64,000 nucleotides of DNA from Posidonia oceanica (taxonomy: Eukaryota; Streptophyta; Magnoliopsida; Alismatales; Posidoniaceae): positions 153,523,501 through 153,587,500 of the forward strand of contig JAZBRS010000026.1 in the NCBI GenBank assembly GCA_037176725.1, written 5' to 3'. Each line of letters starts with the position of its first letter. Position 1 is the stretch's first letter. The translations under genes and the position numbers were made by a program. Below the pieces are notes generated by a model. That model did not search any database. It was not told the origin of the DNA and was given only the letters and a program-made list of their open reading frames with translations. Below, one piece after another: positions 53,241 through 64,000 of the stretch.

Positions 53241-54206
53241 ATGGGCTTAGAAGAAGAGTCAGTAGCAACACCCACTAGACTAGATGAGTTAATCACTTCG
53301 CAGTCGGGAGGTGGGTCTAGATGGTTCATACAGCACATGCCCCGCTCAGGCAGTGCAGCAGGCGGTAGCAGACAGGTCAGTTGCCCAGAGGACAGCCGCC
53401 AGTCCAATATACCCCCCGCAAGTACATCAGAAAATGCGGAGGAGGAAACAACAGCAGCAGCCCAAGCAGTGGCAACAACAATAGCACAGGCAGAGGAGCC
53501 AAATCAGTTGGCCAGTCCGGAGACCGCCACAGCAGAGGTCGCGCACTAAGCATACAGGAACACTCAGGTAAGCGTGACCATTTTAAGGCATCATCAGGAC
53601 CAGGAAGTGGAACACATCCACTCCTTCGGTGTTACAGACCCAACCTTCCAGAAGGAGATCCTCTCAGAACTCATTGCATATGGAGAGGAGAACGATATAG
53701 GTGTAGATGAGAATGATGAACCATCGCCTGAGTTCCAGCCCTATGACGACGACCTAGAAGGCCGTAACCTCCATGTCGAAGAAGAGACAGAGGTTATCAA
53801 TATTGGCACGGCAGAGGAAGTCAAAGAGGTCCGCATCAATGCCAAACTGTCACCCCAGGCCAGAGCAGAGTTTATAGCATTCCTCAGGGAATATACAGAC
53901 GTTTTCGCTTGGACTTATGATGACATGGTCGGCCTCGACGTCGAAATAGTGGAACACACCCTGCCGCTGAAGCCAGATGCAAAGTCGGTGAAGCAGAAAC
54001 TCAGGAGATGGCGATCACAATGGCTGCTCAAGATTAAAGAAGAAATCATGAAGCAACATAATGTCAACTTCCTTAAGGTCATCCTATATCCAGAATGGCT
54101 TGCAAATGTTGTGCCAGTGGGGAAGAAAGACGGCAGGGTCCGCATGTGCATTGATTATAGAGATATGAAGAAAGCCAGTCCCAAGGACGACTTCCCTTTG
54201 CCGCAC
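53241..54206 (+). pseudogene. Spacer end and RT start of element C
   Basis: Frame 3 reads the last spacer motifs (GGGSRWFIQHMP), has one stop at 53547, and then runs open from the pre-RT block into the RT (VPVGKKDGR, MCIDYRDMKKASPKDDFPLPH). Here spacer and RT share one frame, which shows that the frame break seen in A is secondary. The RT is cut at 54206 by element F; the rest of C is outside the window. Confidence 0.88.
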
Positions 54207-55144
54207 TGTGAGCGCCTGATCCCTTGGAGATCCAGACCGGCGAGGGCCCGGAAGGTCTTAACAGATAGCGACGCAAAGAAGGAAAACAAAAAGATAAAGC
54301 AAAACAGAGTCGCCACCTAGTCTATTCAATCGGGAGACGAGGAAAACCAGGAGAAATGCAAGAAAACATGCAAATGAATGCAATACTATGCAAAATGTAT
54401 GACTTGTGCCAAGGACAAGGGCAAAATGGTCTCTACGGGCCAGAGAAAGGGTAAGGACTCGTGTTACGCGCGGGGAAGGTGTTAGGCAACCCTGACACGC
54501 CCGAGGAATCGGTCTTTCTTGGCTAATCTCGCTCGCATTTGCAGGATTATCGGCAAGTGCTTGCCTTTAACTGTACGCCTAGGGGGCGAGGGATGCTATG
54601 CCATGCTAAGTATGCTCAAATGTATAAATGCCTGAATGCCATGTATAGGAAATTAAACGTGCAGTCTATGTGCTCAGCAACGCTGCCAATGTTCTGAACC
54701 GGGTGAGCCCTGGTCCGTAAGAACTCCAGACAATAAGCATCACTCCCTAAATGCGATGCAGGCAAGAAATTAAAACACTGAAGAAAACCATGCAATGCGA
54801 ATAGCGACATGCTATGGAAAACAAGTCCAATGCAAAAAACAACGGGAAAGCAGGCGATGCAAGGCGTAAAACAGGAAACAGGAGGTCCGACAGCATGCAT
54901 GAGTGTCAAGGCATGTACTGGAGGCAACAAAATGCGAAAAGCGACAACCAAAACGAAATCGGAGCTTAAAAACAGTATGCAGCAAACTGTAAAGTGTTGG
55001 ACGCTGGACTGACCAGCATCCTATGTTGGACACTGGAACAGCTAGCGTCCAACACAGAGAAATAAGGAACCTGCAAGGAAGGCATGCCAGCTTGGAAATC
55101 ATGTATTTTAATGCAATGAAAAAGCTATGGGCAGATAAACCATG
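54207..55144 (-). repeat. Element F, 3' part of an LTR on the minus strand
   Basis: Read on the minus strand this is the last 938 bp of an LTR related to C's: GTTGGACGC-type repeat motifs, the shared 80-bp block (54437-54520), TGGCGACTCTG (54305-54315) and an end GCGCTCACA. It entered C's RT (left flank CGCAC, 54202-54206). The remainder is displaced to the right of element D, outside the window. Confidence 0.8.
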
Positions 55145-58100
55145 TGTAGACACCCCATTTTGACAAGCTGAATTAGTGGAATCTCTCTGGTGGCTTCAGA
55201 ACCAAACACCTTAACCTAAACCCAAAACCACACCCTTCTTTTCAAACCAAAACTCCAAATCAAAACCCAAAAACAAACCTAGAACTACACCCATTTTCTA
55301 ACCTAAAAACCATCCAAAAACCCTAGGAAAATCCATCCTTCCTAACCTAGAAAACCCTCTAAAAACCCTTAGAATTACCCATCAAAACTACTCCCAAAAA
55401 CCCTAGAAAATCTAGGTAAAACCACCCTTTTTCTAGACCCAAAATCCTTCCAAAATCCTACTTCAAACCCTAGGTCAAACCTTAGAAACCCTAGGTCACA
55501 CACTCACTCAAAACCACTCCAAATCCAAGCCTTTATCCCTCTCATCTCTCCTGATTATCCTTTTCTCTCTCCAAATTATTCTTTTCTCTCTCCTCTTTAT
55601 CCTCCTTCTCATTCTCCTTCTTTTCCTTTCCTTCTTTCTCCTTTTCTTGCTTTCTAGTGGTCCCACCTTATGCTTCTTTCCTCCCTTTATTTTATCTGTA
55701 TTTTTATTTCATTTTATTTTATCTCATGATTATTTAATCTTTAATTTCTTTCCTCCCCTCCCTTCCTTTCTTTCTTCCTCTCCTTCTTTCTTTTCCTTTC
55801 TTCCACATTAAACCCCTAAAACTCTAATTAAAAAGGAAAACACAAGAAGAAACAAATCAAAACCTTAAAAAGAAATAATTAAAAAACTTGGACAAACAAT
55901 TAGAAGAAAAATCCAGCTAAAAAGCAACTAAAAACTAAGAATGCAATCCAAAAATATAAAACAAACAAGAGGAAAATACTATTAAAAAACGAAAAAAAGA
56001 AAAATATAATCAAAACAAACAAAAAGAAAGAACCCTTTTAAAAATAATAACAATCAAAAGCAAATCCTAGGAAAGAAGAAACACTCAAAGAACCTAGGAT
56101 GAGTAATTAAAAATCAACAGCAAACAATTAACAAACCTAAAGAAACAATTAAAATACAAAACAATTTAAAAGGCTTAATTAAAAAGAAAAAGAGGAAAAA
56201 CTTGATAAGTAAAACTTAACTTAAAAATAATTAAAAAACTTAACAAACATTTAAAACAAACTTAAAAAAAAACAATTTAAAGAAAAACTTAAGAAAAATT
56301 ATAAAAACTTAAACTAAAACCCCTCTTAACCCTAATTTAAAAAATTAAAAAACAATCCTTTAAACCCTAACTAAAAATCTTAACCTAAAAATAACTACTC
56401 TAAAAATATTTCCAAATCCCTTTTTTATTTCAATCTTTCTTCTTCTTTTTTCTCTTTCTTTTCCTCCTAATTTCCCTTTCTTTTCTTCCTCCCCATTTTC
56501 TTTCTTTTTCTTTTCCCTTTCCTTTTTAGCCGGCCCGACCCACTGCACCAACCTTTCCCTCCTTTCCTTTTTTTCCTTTTTTTTTCCGCGGCCCAGCCCG
56601 ACCACCCGCTCTTCCTCCTTCCCTTCTTTTTCCTTTCTTCCTTCTTCTTCTTCCTTCTCTTTTCTCCCGCGGCCAACAGCCCTGCCTTCCCTCGGTTTTC
56701 AAATCCGAATTTCCCCCCACCATTGCCATCACCCAGCCTGCCATCTCTGCTCTCACACCCTCTCTCAGCCCTCCCGTCCTTGGCAGCTCACCCCCTGCAG
56801 CGGCATTAACTCCGGGCTTGTCGTGCGTCGCGTCCGGCCAGCTCTCCCCTCAGCTGCAGTCTCCCCGCGCTCGTGGATTCAAATCCACCGCTTGCGCTCG
56901 GCCTCTAGTTAAAACCACAGCCTCCTCCCTCTCCTTGGCCACCTTTTTTTCCCAAATTGAGAGAACCAGAGAGAGAGCGTGAGAATTCAACCCAGAATCC
57001 CTCCTCCTTCTGTAAAAAAACCTACCTTCCTTCTCTCAGCCAACAGACCTCCTTTCACCTCCAAACTCTCCCAAATTCCACCCCAATCCACACCCAACAT
57101 CCAGCATCCAATCCCCCACTTCACCGCCCAGCCTTCTCCCCGAATTCTACCCCAAACACCCTTCCTCCTCCTGAGCAGCACAGACCTCCTTCCACCCGCA
57201 AATTCCCCGCACCACAGTCCACAGAATCCCCTCCAACTCCTCCACCCTACTCACCGAACCATCACCTTCCCAGACCACCCGACCCTTCACCCCCAGACCT
57301 ACCACAGCCCCCACGCACCACAGCAAACACCTGCACCCACCTTCCGCCCGAAACCGACCCAACCAGCAAACTTCCATTCCAGCCTCCACCGACCTAGTTC
57401 AAGCCCTTCTCCACCATCACCAAGCCTCCAGCAACCCGCCGGAAGGTTCCACTCGGCCCAGGGAGTGACAGAGCGCCACCCCCACCTCCGGCTGAACCAG
57501 CAGCACCCAAAAATCGGTTCTCTATCCACTGGCGTGCAAGCTTGCTCCTGTGTAGCTTCTAAGCTCCAAAGGACCACCAGGAGTCGATCCAGATCGCCGC
57601 GTGCCGCCGGGAGCACCCACAGCAGTTGCACCAACACCACCGTCCTCTGCTCAACCCACCGAGGTCGGGGGAGCGATCTAGTTGCGGAAAAAGGTACCCG
57701 ATCTCACCATTAGCTTAGTTTCTTCCCCGTCTTGCTTCCCAGCCCCTTAGAGTTAGGTTTCGCCCTCTGTCGCGCTGAGTCGTCGCCGCCGTGGACCTTT
57801 CTTCTTCGGCGAGCTTGCTGCGCGCAGACCTGGCTCCGAACGTCCGCAGCTCTCGCCGACGACGCTCCGAGCACCGTGGAGGTCCTAGGAACCTCGCTCT
57901 GCCCTCCGTTTTCGCCGGGAATGCCTGCAGCAGCCGGTCCGCCTCCTGCACCTCCTGCAGAGCTCCGCCGCCACCTCCAGCGCGCTCAGGCCCCCGTCAT
58001 GCGTCACCGACCAGCCTCCGACCTCCGGGGAGGCCCCTGCAGCTCGCCGACGCTCCAGCTCTGCCGGATCACGCTTCCTTCTCCGGCACAGACGCCTGCA

Positions 58101-60715
58101 ACTTCTGCTACAGTAGCTAGAGTTTTTTATTCGCCATTAGTTTGCTTTCGTTTTATTTTTCTGTTAACTTAGAAATTTTACCATTGTATTGCATTACTTC
58201 CCTGTAGTTTTATTTATTTTCTTTCGGGTCCAGTCGCAGTTTAAGTTTGATTTAAATCTAAATAAAAACTATATTACATTGCATGAAATCTTTGTAGTTT
58301 CTTTTATTTACATGTTAGTCCTGTTGTAGTTTAAAAACTTCTGATATCATTTACTTGCAGCCCAACTATTTATTTTTATTGCATCTTAGTCCCTCTGCAG
58401 TTCAAAGCATTTTAGTTTTCTTTAGTTTTAGCCCCGTAATTTATTTTTATTGCATGTTAGTCCAGCTGTAGTTCAAAATACTTTACTGTCTCTTAGTTTT
58501 TAATCCAGCTATTTATTTATTTTACATCTAGGTCCTCCAGTTGATAAATGTCATTTAAATGCATGTTTTTATCTTATTACATTACTCTTAACTCCTGCTA
58601 TTTATCTTATTTACAAATCAGTCCTCTGTTCAGTTGTTAAATTTATTTAGTTTCGTATTTTACCATATTACATTGCACTTTTATCCAGTTTTATTTTATT
58701 ATTGCTTTCCAGACCTCTACATGTTAGGAAAAATCATTTAATCTCATGCTTTACCATATTAAATTGCATTTTAGCCCCTGTATGTATTTAATTTGCATTT
58801 CAGTCCACTGCATGCATTCACAGCATATATTTAAATTGCATCTTTTCCATATTGCATTGCATTCTAGACCCTGCATTTGCATTTTATTGCATTTGCATTT
58901 AGGTCCCTAGCTTTGCATTTAGTTGCATCCAGTCCCTAACTTTTCAAAATCATTGCATTTAGGTCCCTGGCTTTGCATTTAGTTGCATCCAGGTTCCTAT
59001 CTTTTCAAAATCTTCACATTTAGGCCCCTGGTTTTTTTAAAATCATTGCATCTAGGTCCCTAGGTTTGCATTTTAATTACATTTAAGTCCTTTCTTGCAT
59101 TTTTACATGCATTGCACCCATACATCATTGCACTTAGCACCTTAGCACACTTTTAAGCATCTTTAGCTCCCTTGTATGTGGGAGGCCCTGTTCTACACAC
59201 CCCTAAGACCTTTTTGCACTTAGATCCCTTCTTTTCCCTGGTTCTTGGGTCTTTTGATCTTGAGGCCTGTGCAACTCCCGATCGGACCACCGGATCTTCG
59301 CAACCAAGTTACCCGGACCACCCTAGTGGAGCGGACTCCCATGCTGACCAAGTTTGCCTCTGTTCAGGCCTTAGATCTCCAAGGTAAGTCCTTCTGAACC
59401 ACTGCATAGCACTTTGTTGCATATCACTTGCATTGCATGCATTGTTTTCGCCCCGCGTTTTCCATGCATGTAGATTAGGCCTTCCCCTCTTGCCTATCCA
59501 CTCTACTTCCTCTCTTCGCGTCTTCTTAGTGTCTTTGGGTTGAGTTTTCCTTGGATTCACTATTGATCACAGCCTTCCCCCTTTTCCACGATCTGATTGC
59601 ACCGCGAGCTTTTGGCAGCGTGCGAGACACATCGTGGGACGGTTTAGTGGGAAACAGTCACAGGATAGTGGTGATCCCTCTGCTTGCTTTCTTTCCCCTT
59701 TGCGGGTCTTCACACCTGCATTGCATGGTCCTTAAGTGGTGTTTGTTTTCACACTTACACCGCCTGCCTCTCCTTACTTCTCTTACTCTCCCCCTTTGCA
59801 TGTTTTTACATCTGCATTGCACGGTTTTTTACGACGTTTTTGTTTCCGCACCTGCATTTCTTGTTTTCCTTCGCCTTTGCACCGTTTTGCTTGCCAGCAT
59901 TCGCTTCTGCCTGTTTCTGCACTGTTTTGCGTGCCTGCTTTCCTTTTCACTCGTCCTTGCACCGTTTTGCGTGCCGACTTTTGTTTTTTGCACCGTTTTA
60001 CGTGTTTGCTGTTGTTTTCTTTTGCATGTCGCTTGCATTACCTGGCTTTACCGATGTTTTGTTTTATCGCCTGCATTTGCATATAGGACAATGATGCTTA
60101 CTGCCTGGAGTTCTCACGAACCAGGGTTCGCCCGGTTCGGAACATAGACAGCGCTGCTGAGCACTTTGATTGCATGTTTAATTTCTTGCACACATTCTAT
60201 CACTTAAAGCACACCTTTGAGCATCTAATTAGGCATTCATGGCACTTAGGCATTCAAAGTATGCATTTCCCTGCGTATGCGAGCGTAAGCCTAGAAAGAC
60301 CGATTCTCGGGCGTGTCGGGGGTGCCTAACACCTTCCCCGCATGTAACAGACGTCCTTACCCTTTCTCATAGCCTGCAATGAGCATATTGCCCTTATCCT
60401 AGGCACGAGTCACATCATTTGCATCTCATTGCATCTCATTTCATCTGCTTTGCATTGCATTGCATTGCATCTTTTGCTTGGTTTTGCGTGTTTATTCATG
60501 CATTTCCCCAGTTTTCCTTGTCTCCTGACTTAATAGACACGGTGGCGACTCTGATTTGTCTTATCTTCTTCTTTCCTTTCCTTTTTCCCCTTTTTAAGTG
60601 TTTTCGAGTCAAGTCTTCCTTCTCAGATACACCCGCTAATAGTGAACCTGATTCTGATCGGTGCACGCGAGCTTTGGCAGCGTACATGGACGATCTGAAC
60701 ACCGGGATTACTATA
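55145..60715 (+). repeat. 5' LTR of element D (5571 bp)
   Basis: Starts TGTAGACACCCC and ends GATTACTATA before a primer site; left flank CCATG. The layout matches A's LTR: Pro-rich-looking start with four AAACCCTA motifs (55318-55494), pyrimidine-rich, A-rich (55800-56400), GC-rich (56780-58110), T-rich with GCATTTGCAT motifs, splice-donor-like AAG|GTAAGT (GT at 59384), four loosely spaced ACCGTTTTGCGTGCC-type units (59881-60000) and the shared block (60296-60370). The internal primer-site copy reads TGGCGACTCTG (60543), with the same C-to-T difference as D's own primer site. Confidence 0.88.
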
Positions 60716-60716
60716 G

Positions 60717-60734
60717 TGGCGACTCTGCTGGGGA
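60717..60734 (+). promoter_or_regulatory. Primer-binding site of element D
   Basis: TGGCGACTCTGCTGGGGA, one mismatch to the tRNA-Arg(ACG) complement, one base after the LTR. Confidence 0.88.
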
Positions 60735-62032
60735 TACTAGACTCCGGCTTTTGTTTTGGTTTCTCGCTCGCTTGTTTTGCTTGCCTTGTGCCTTTGCCTC
60801 CTTTGCCTGTTTGTTTGCTCCCCTGTGCCAACTCCTAACGAGTCGCATCATGGCAACTCTGCTTAGGTTTTGCACCTGCTTCACCTTGGCATGCTTTGTT
60901 ATTTGCTCTGCTTTGACTCTCTTGCTTGTTTACTTGCTTTATCCTTTGCTCTATTCGTATTTGCTTTACTGCTTACCTGTCTTTACTTCCTTTACCTGTT
61001 GGCTTATTATTGCTTTATTTCTCGCATAACGCATGTCTACATACTTGTTTGGCAACAATACATGCCTTTTGGGTGATGAATGCTTCTTTTACACACTTGC
61101 TATGCCACTACACACGCACATGCCCTGTATATATGCCTTTTGATATGATGAATGTTTTCCCTTCACTATTATGCTCACAAACACTTGCACATGCCATGCA
61201 CTTGCCTTCTGTAGTGATGTATGTTGTTTGCCTGCCATATTTGGCTGATTTTCTTCCCTTTTGCACATGCCATGTCTAGGATAGTAGAGACTGATTGCTT
61301 TCCCTATGGCTAACTAAAAATGGCAAGTAAAAAGAAGTTCTAGGAACAACTAGAGACCTCAACAAACCTCCACCCCCTTTGAGTTAATAAAACACACAAG
61401 ATAAAAATCTCTAATCATTTGCATGAAGCATCATATAGGGCATGCATCCTCTCATCTGAGTCCACCTATTAGTTTGCGAAGGACGGTCCCGACCTCTTGT
61501 TCCACTACTTTTGGCGTGGCCCAAGTCAGTCGGTCTGTCCCCCCTTGTCTAGGAGTCGTGTCGGTGCTAGTGGAGGGAACTACCCACGTTTTGGCGGGGT
61601 CAGGGCCACCAACGCACCACCCTATTATTACCTGAGCTTTGGCTAGGATTTGGACAGGGGACCTACTTTTTCTGGCCTGAGTCGGTGGCCCGTACACCTG
61701 TGACTACCCGAAGTAAGTTGCCTACTAGGATACACTAGATTGGTGAGGGAGAGCATACTAGAAAGCATACATGTCATTCATGCCACTAATTTAACACATT
61801 TGCATCTTTCTTTCAGTTTCTAATCCCTATTTGTTTTTGTTTGTGTCAGCAGAGATCGGTAAGCGAGTTCCCTTGCTGGAGCTTGAGTACTGTCCCCTAC
61901 TGACATCCCTGTTGCGACCTTTGTTCGCGACCATTCCCTTCTGAGCTATCCGCTTTTGCGACGATAGCTCCTACCAGGACTCGTCCTCTTTTTCGCTGTC
62001 ACAGCCCTATCCTCACGCGCTCTCGGTCAGCA
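60735..62032 (+). other. 5' leader of element D
   Basis: Non-coding. The shared leader block is at 61440-61710. A 3' splice-site-like pyrimidine tract ends GTCAGCAG (AG 61851-61852), 180 bp before the gag ATG, the same distance as in A. Confidence 0.6.
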
Positions 62033-64000
62033 ATGGCCCAGTACATTAGTGAGCCTCTTCTTACTCTTGTTACAGAGGCAGTTTCTGCTTCAGCCCCTCT
62101 GGTTGCCCCTTTAGCTCCCTTTGTGCCTCCTGTGATGCCAGGGTTTCCCCCCTGACGCCTTTGGTATCCCAGTTCGTCCCAGGGCATTGGCAGACATTTG
62201 CCACTCCGGATCCGGTCGCCGAGTCTATCTTGGTAACCGTCACTCGTGTTCCGGAGACGCTTTTGACCCCTCCATCCCAGGGATACGTTACCCTTGATGC
62301 CCCTTCTGCCGCTGCTGCGACTCTTGCTGTAGGACCTGTTTCTCCCGGACAGTCTGTGTTCGTGCCACTTGCTTCTCAGACCTCGCCGGCACTGCACTTC
62401 AGCGTTCCCGCTGACGGCGCCTGAGGCACAGTACCAGCACCTGATGGAGCTCGCCCAGAGACTACAGGGCATGGCTCTATCGGTTCGTCCTTCCTTCATT
62501 CCTACCGCTCCTGAGGTTCCCCTGCGGCCAGTTCCTGCATATCATACACTTGCCACTACACCTCCGCCTAGACAATCGTCTCAACTGCTCACGGTTCCGA
62601 CGATGGGGGCCCGGTTTCCGCCTCCCACAGCACAACACATAGCACAGCATGCACCTCCGCCACCTGGTGGCCAGTCCTTCGGGCTGGTTGGAGCATAGTA
62701 CCCCACTGGCTCGCTGTCTGGCACCCCGCCTGGGCAACAACTGATGCTCCAGCACACTACACCTTCCACTGCACAGCATGTCATTTATCCTCCTCCCATG
62801 CATCAGGTCCAGAACCCTGCATACATTCTAGCATACACCATACCAGCGCACAGATACGCCAGCCATCCCGTTGCTCCACCAGACGACGCTCTGGTAGATC
62901 CAAAGGAGCACTTAGGTGCGACCCACTCGGTGTATGTGCTCGCTACCCCTACCGATCCCTCTCTTGCGGTAGCAAAGCCAGACCCCATCAATAACAGGAT
63001 GGACGTCTTGGAGAAGGCACTACGACTAGTGCAGGGTACTGAGTACCAGACCTACCAGTTCCGGGACCTCTGCTACTTTCCAGAGGCGGTACTCCCTCTG
63101 AAGTTTAAAATCCCAGACTTCGACAAATATAATGGTAGGGGCTGTCCCATAGCACATCTGAAGGCGTATTGCGGTGATCTCGCTCAGCTCCAGGCTAAAG
63201 AGAGGTTGCTAATCCGCCTGTTCCAGAAAAGCTTGACCGGGCCGGCACTCAAGTGGTTCACCTCACTTGATATGTCAGCCATCAAGACTTGGAACGACCT
63301 TAGTCAGGTGTTCCTGGAACAATATTCCTTCAACCTCGACCTGGTCCCAAAGCGCGTGGACCTAGTCGCAACCAAGTAGAATCCCAGCAAGCCGTTCGGG
63401 GAGTACGTTGGCCGCTGGCGCGCCCTTGCTTCACAAGTCCGAGATAGACCCTCTGACGAGGAGTCTATTGAGATCGTTATCAAGGGGGCGCAGCCATCTC
63501 TCGGGGCTTTGCTTAGCATTCAACTTGCCACTACTTTTGCAACACTAATCTGAGCTGGAGCTCGCGTGGAGAGTTCGTTGCGGAGTGGCAACTTCCCTGC
63601 TCTCTCTACGTTCACTAAGCAGGCCGCGATCAGCAGTAATAGTGCCAACAGCAGCACCACCAACAACAACAGTGGTAGCAACAACAATCGTCCCAAGAAG
63701 AAAGACTTTCCGAAGACCGCTGTTGCATTCGTCGATTCCCCTGCTGCGCCTATTCACCTGCCGTCTCAGCTTGCCCTAGCTCAGATGGTGTATGCTCCTG
63801 CACCTAGGAATCCCCTTACACCACAGATCACCACCACCGCTCGACCGGTCTACCCCACCGCACCGGTTCAGCAAGGCCCATACCCAAGGCAAAGACGGCC
63901 ACCCACTGAGAAGCGGAAGTTCGCCCTATTGGTGGAACTGCTGACGGCCATCTTGCCAAAGGTTGCATCGCTCCTGAGATTCTCGGAGGTTCGCCCGCCC
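62033..64000 (+). pseudogene. gag of element D, broken, runs off the window
   Basis: The conserved MAQ start is at 62033. Homology to A's gag continues to the window end, through the gag core (GDLAQLQAKERLLIRLFQKS, LKWFTSLDM) and the Asn-rich stretch. Damage: a stop near 62153 with a frame change, a stop in the codon at 62697-62699, and stops at 63377-63379 and about 63551-63553. The knuckle and protease lie beyond the window. Confidence 0.88.

Overview
The window looks like an intergenic retrotransposon nest from a large plant (angiosperm) nuclear genome. I see no host single-copy gene, no rRNA or tRNA gene and no bacterial feature. The species cannot be named from the sequence. Nearly everything belongs to related long-LTR Ty3/gypsy elements of the Tat/Ogre-like group. 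They share LTR ends (TGTAGACACCCC or TGTTGACACCCC ... TACA), a primer-binding site complementary to the 3' end of plant tRNA-Arg(ACG), a polypurine tract AGGGAGGGG, a large gag-protease ORF, and in the best copy a pol ORF with two RNase H domains (a degenerate one plus a second complete one).

Layers, oldest to youngest. Element C has its 5' LTR at 3340-6315, a decayed gag-protease at 7546-11321, and resumes at 51051-54206 (protease-RT spacer and the start of RT). B was inserted into C. It spans 11322-51050, flanked by GTATA/GTATG, with a 3' LTR at 48070-51050 and a 5' LTR in two pieces (11322-13351 and 39772-40257). B carries only a broken gag and about 4 kb of non-coding, repeat-rich sequence, so it is non-autonomous. 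A (13702-39771) sits inside B's 5' LTR. It is the youngest and best preserved: LTRs of 5756 and 5478 bp, an intact 1209-aa gag-protease ORF, an intact 1048-aa RT-RNaseH-RNaseH-integrase ORF, and downstream of pol an extra sense ORF encoding a plant mobile domain (PMD/DUF7745-like) protein. A solo Copia-type LTR (51824-53235, perfect CTATC target duplication) also lies in C. At 54207 a related element F entered C on the minus strand. D (55145 to beyond the window end) entered F, with a 5.57 kb LTR and a broken gag.

Left edge: 1-3339 holds a possible small solo LTR (1695-2403) and a decayed RNase H-like reading frame followed by an A17 tail (2545-3189), probably a LINE 3' end.

The most interesting signals are: (1) the PMD ORF carried as cargo by A; (2) tandem repeats in the 3' untranslated regions of A and B that keep forming hairpins although their stem sequences differ, with compensatory changes; (3) five copies of an 18-bp palindrome spaced 226-229 bp apart in C's LTR; (4) a 30-bp higher-order minisatellite in A's LTR that differs by exactly nine monomers between the two LTRs; (5) a rearranged A/B junction where a 350-bp orphan of A's 3' internal end precedes A's 5' LTR while 633 bp of B's LTR are missing; (6) conserved leader blocks and splice-site-like signals suggesting a spliced 5' leader.
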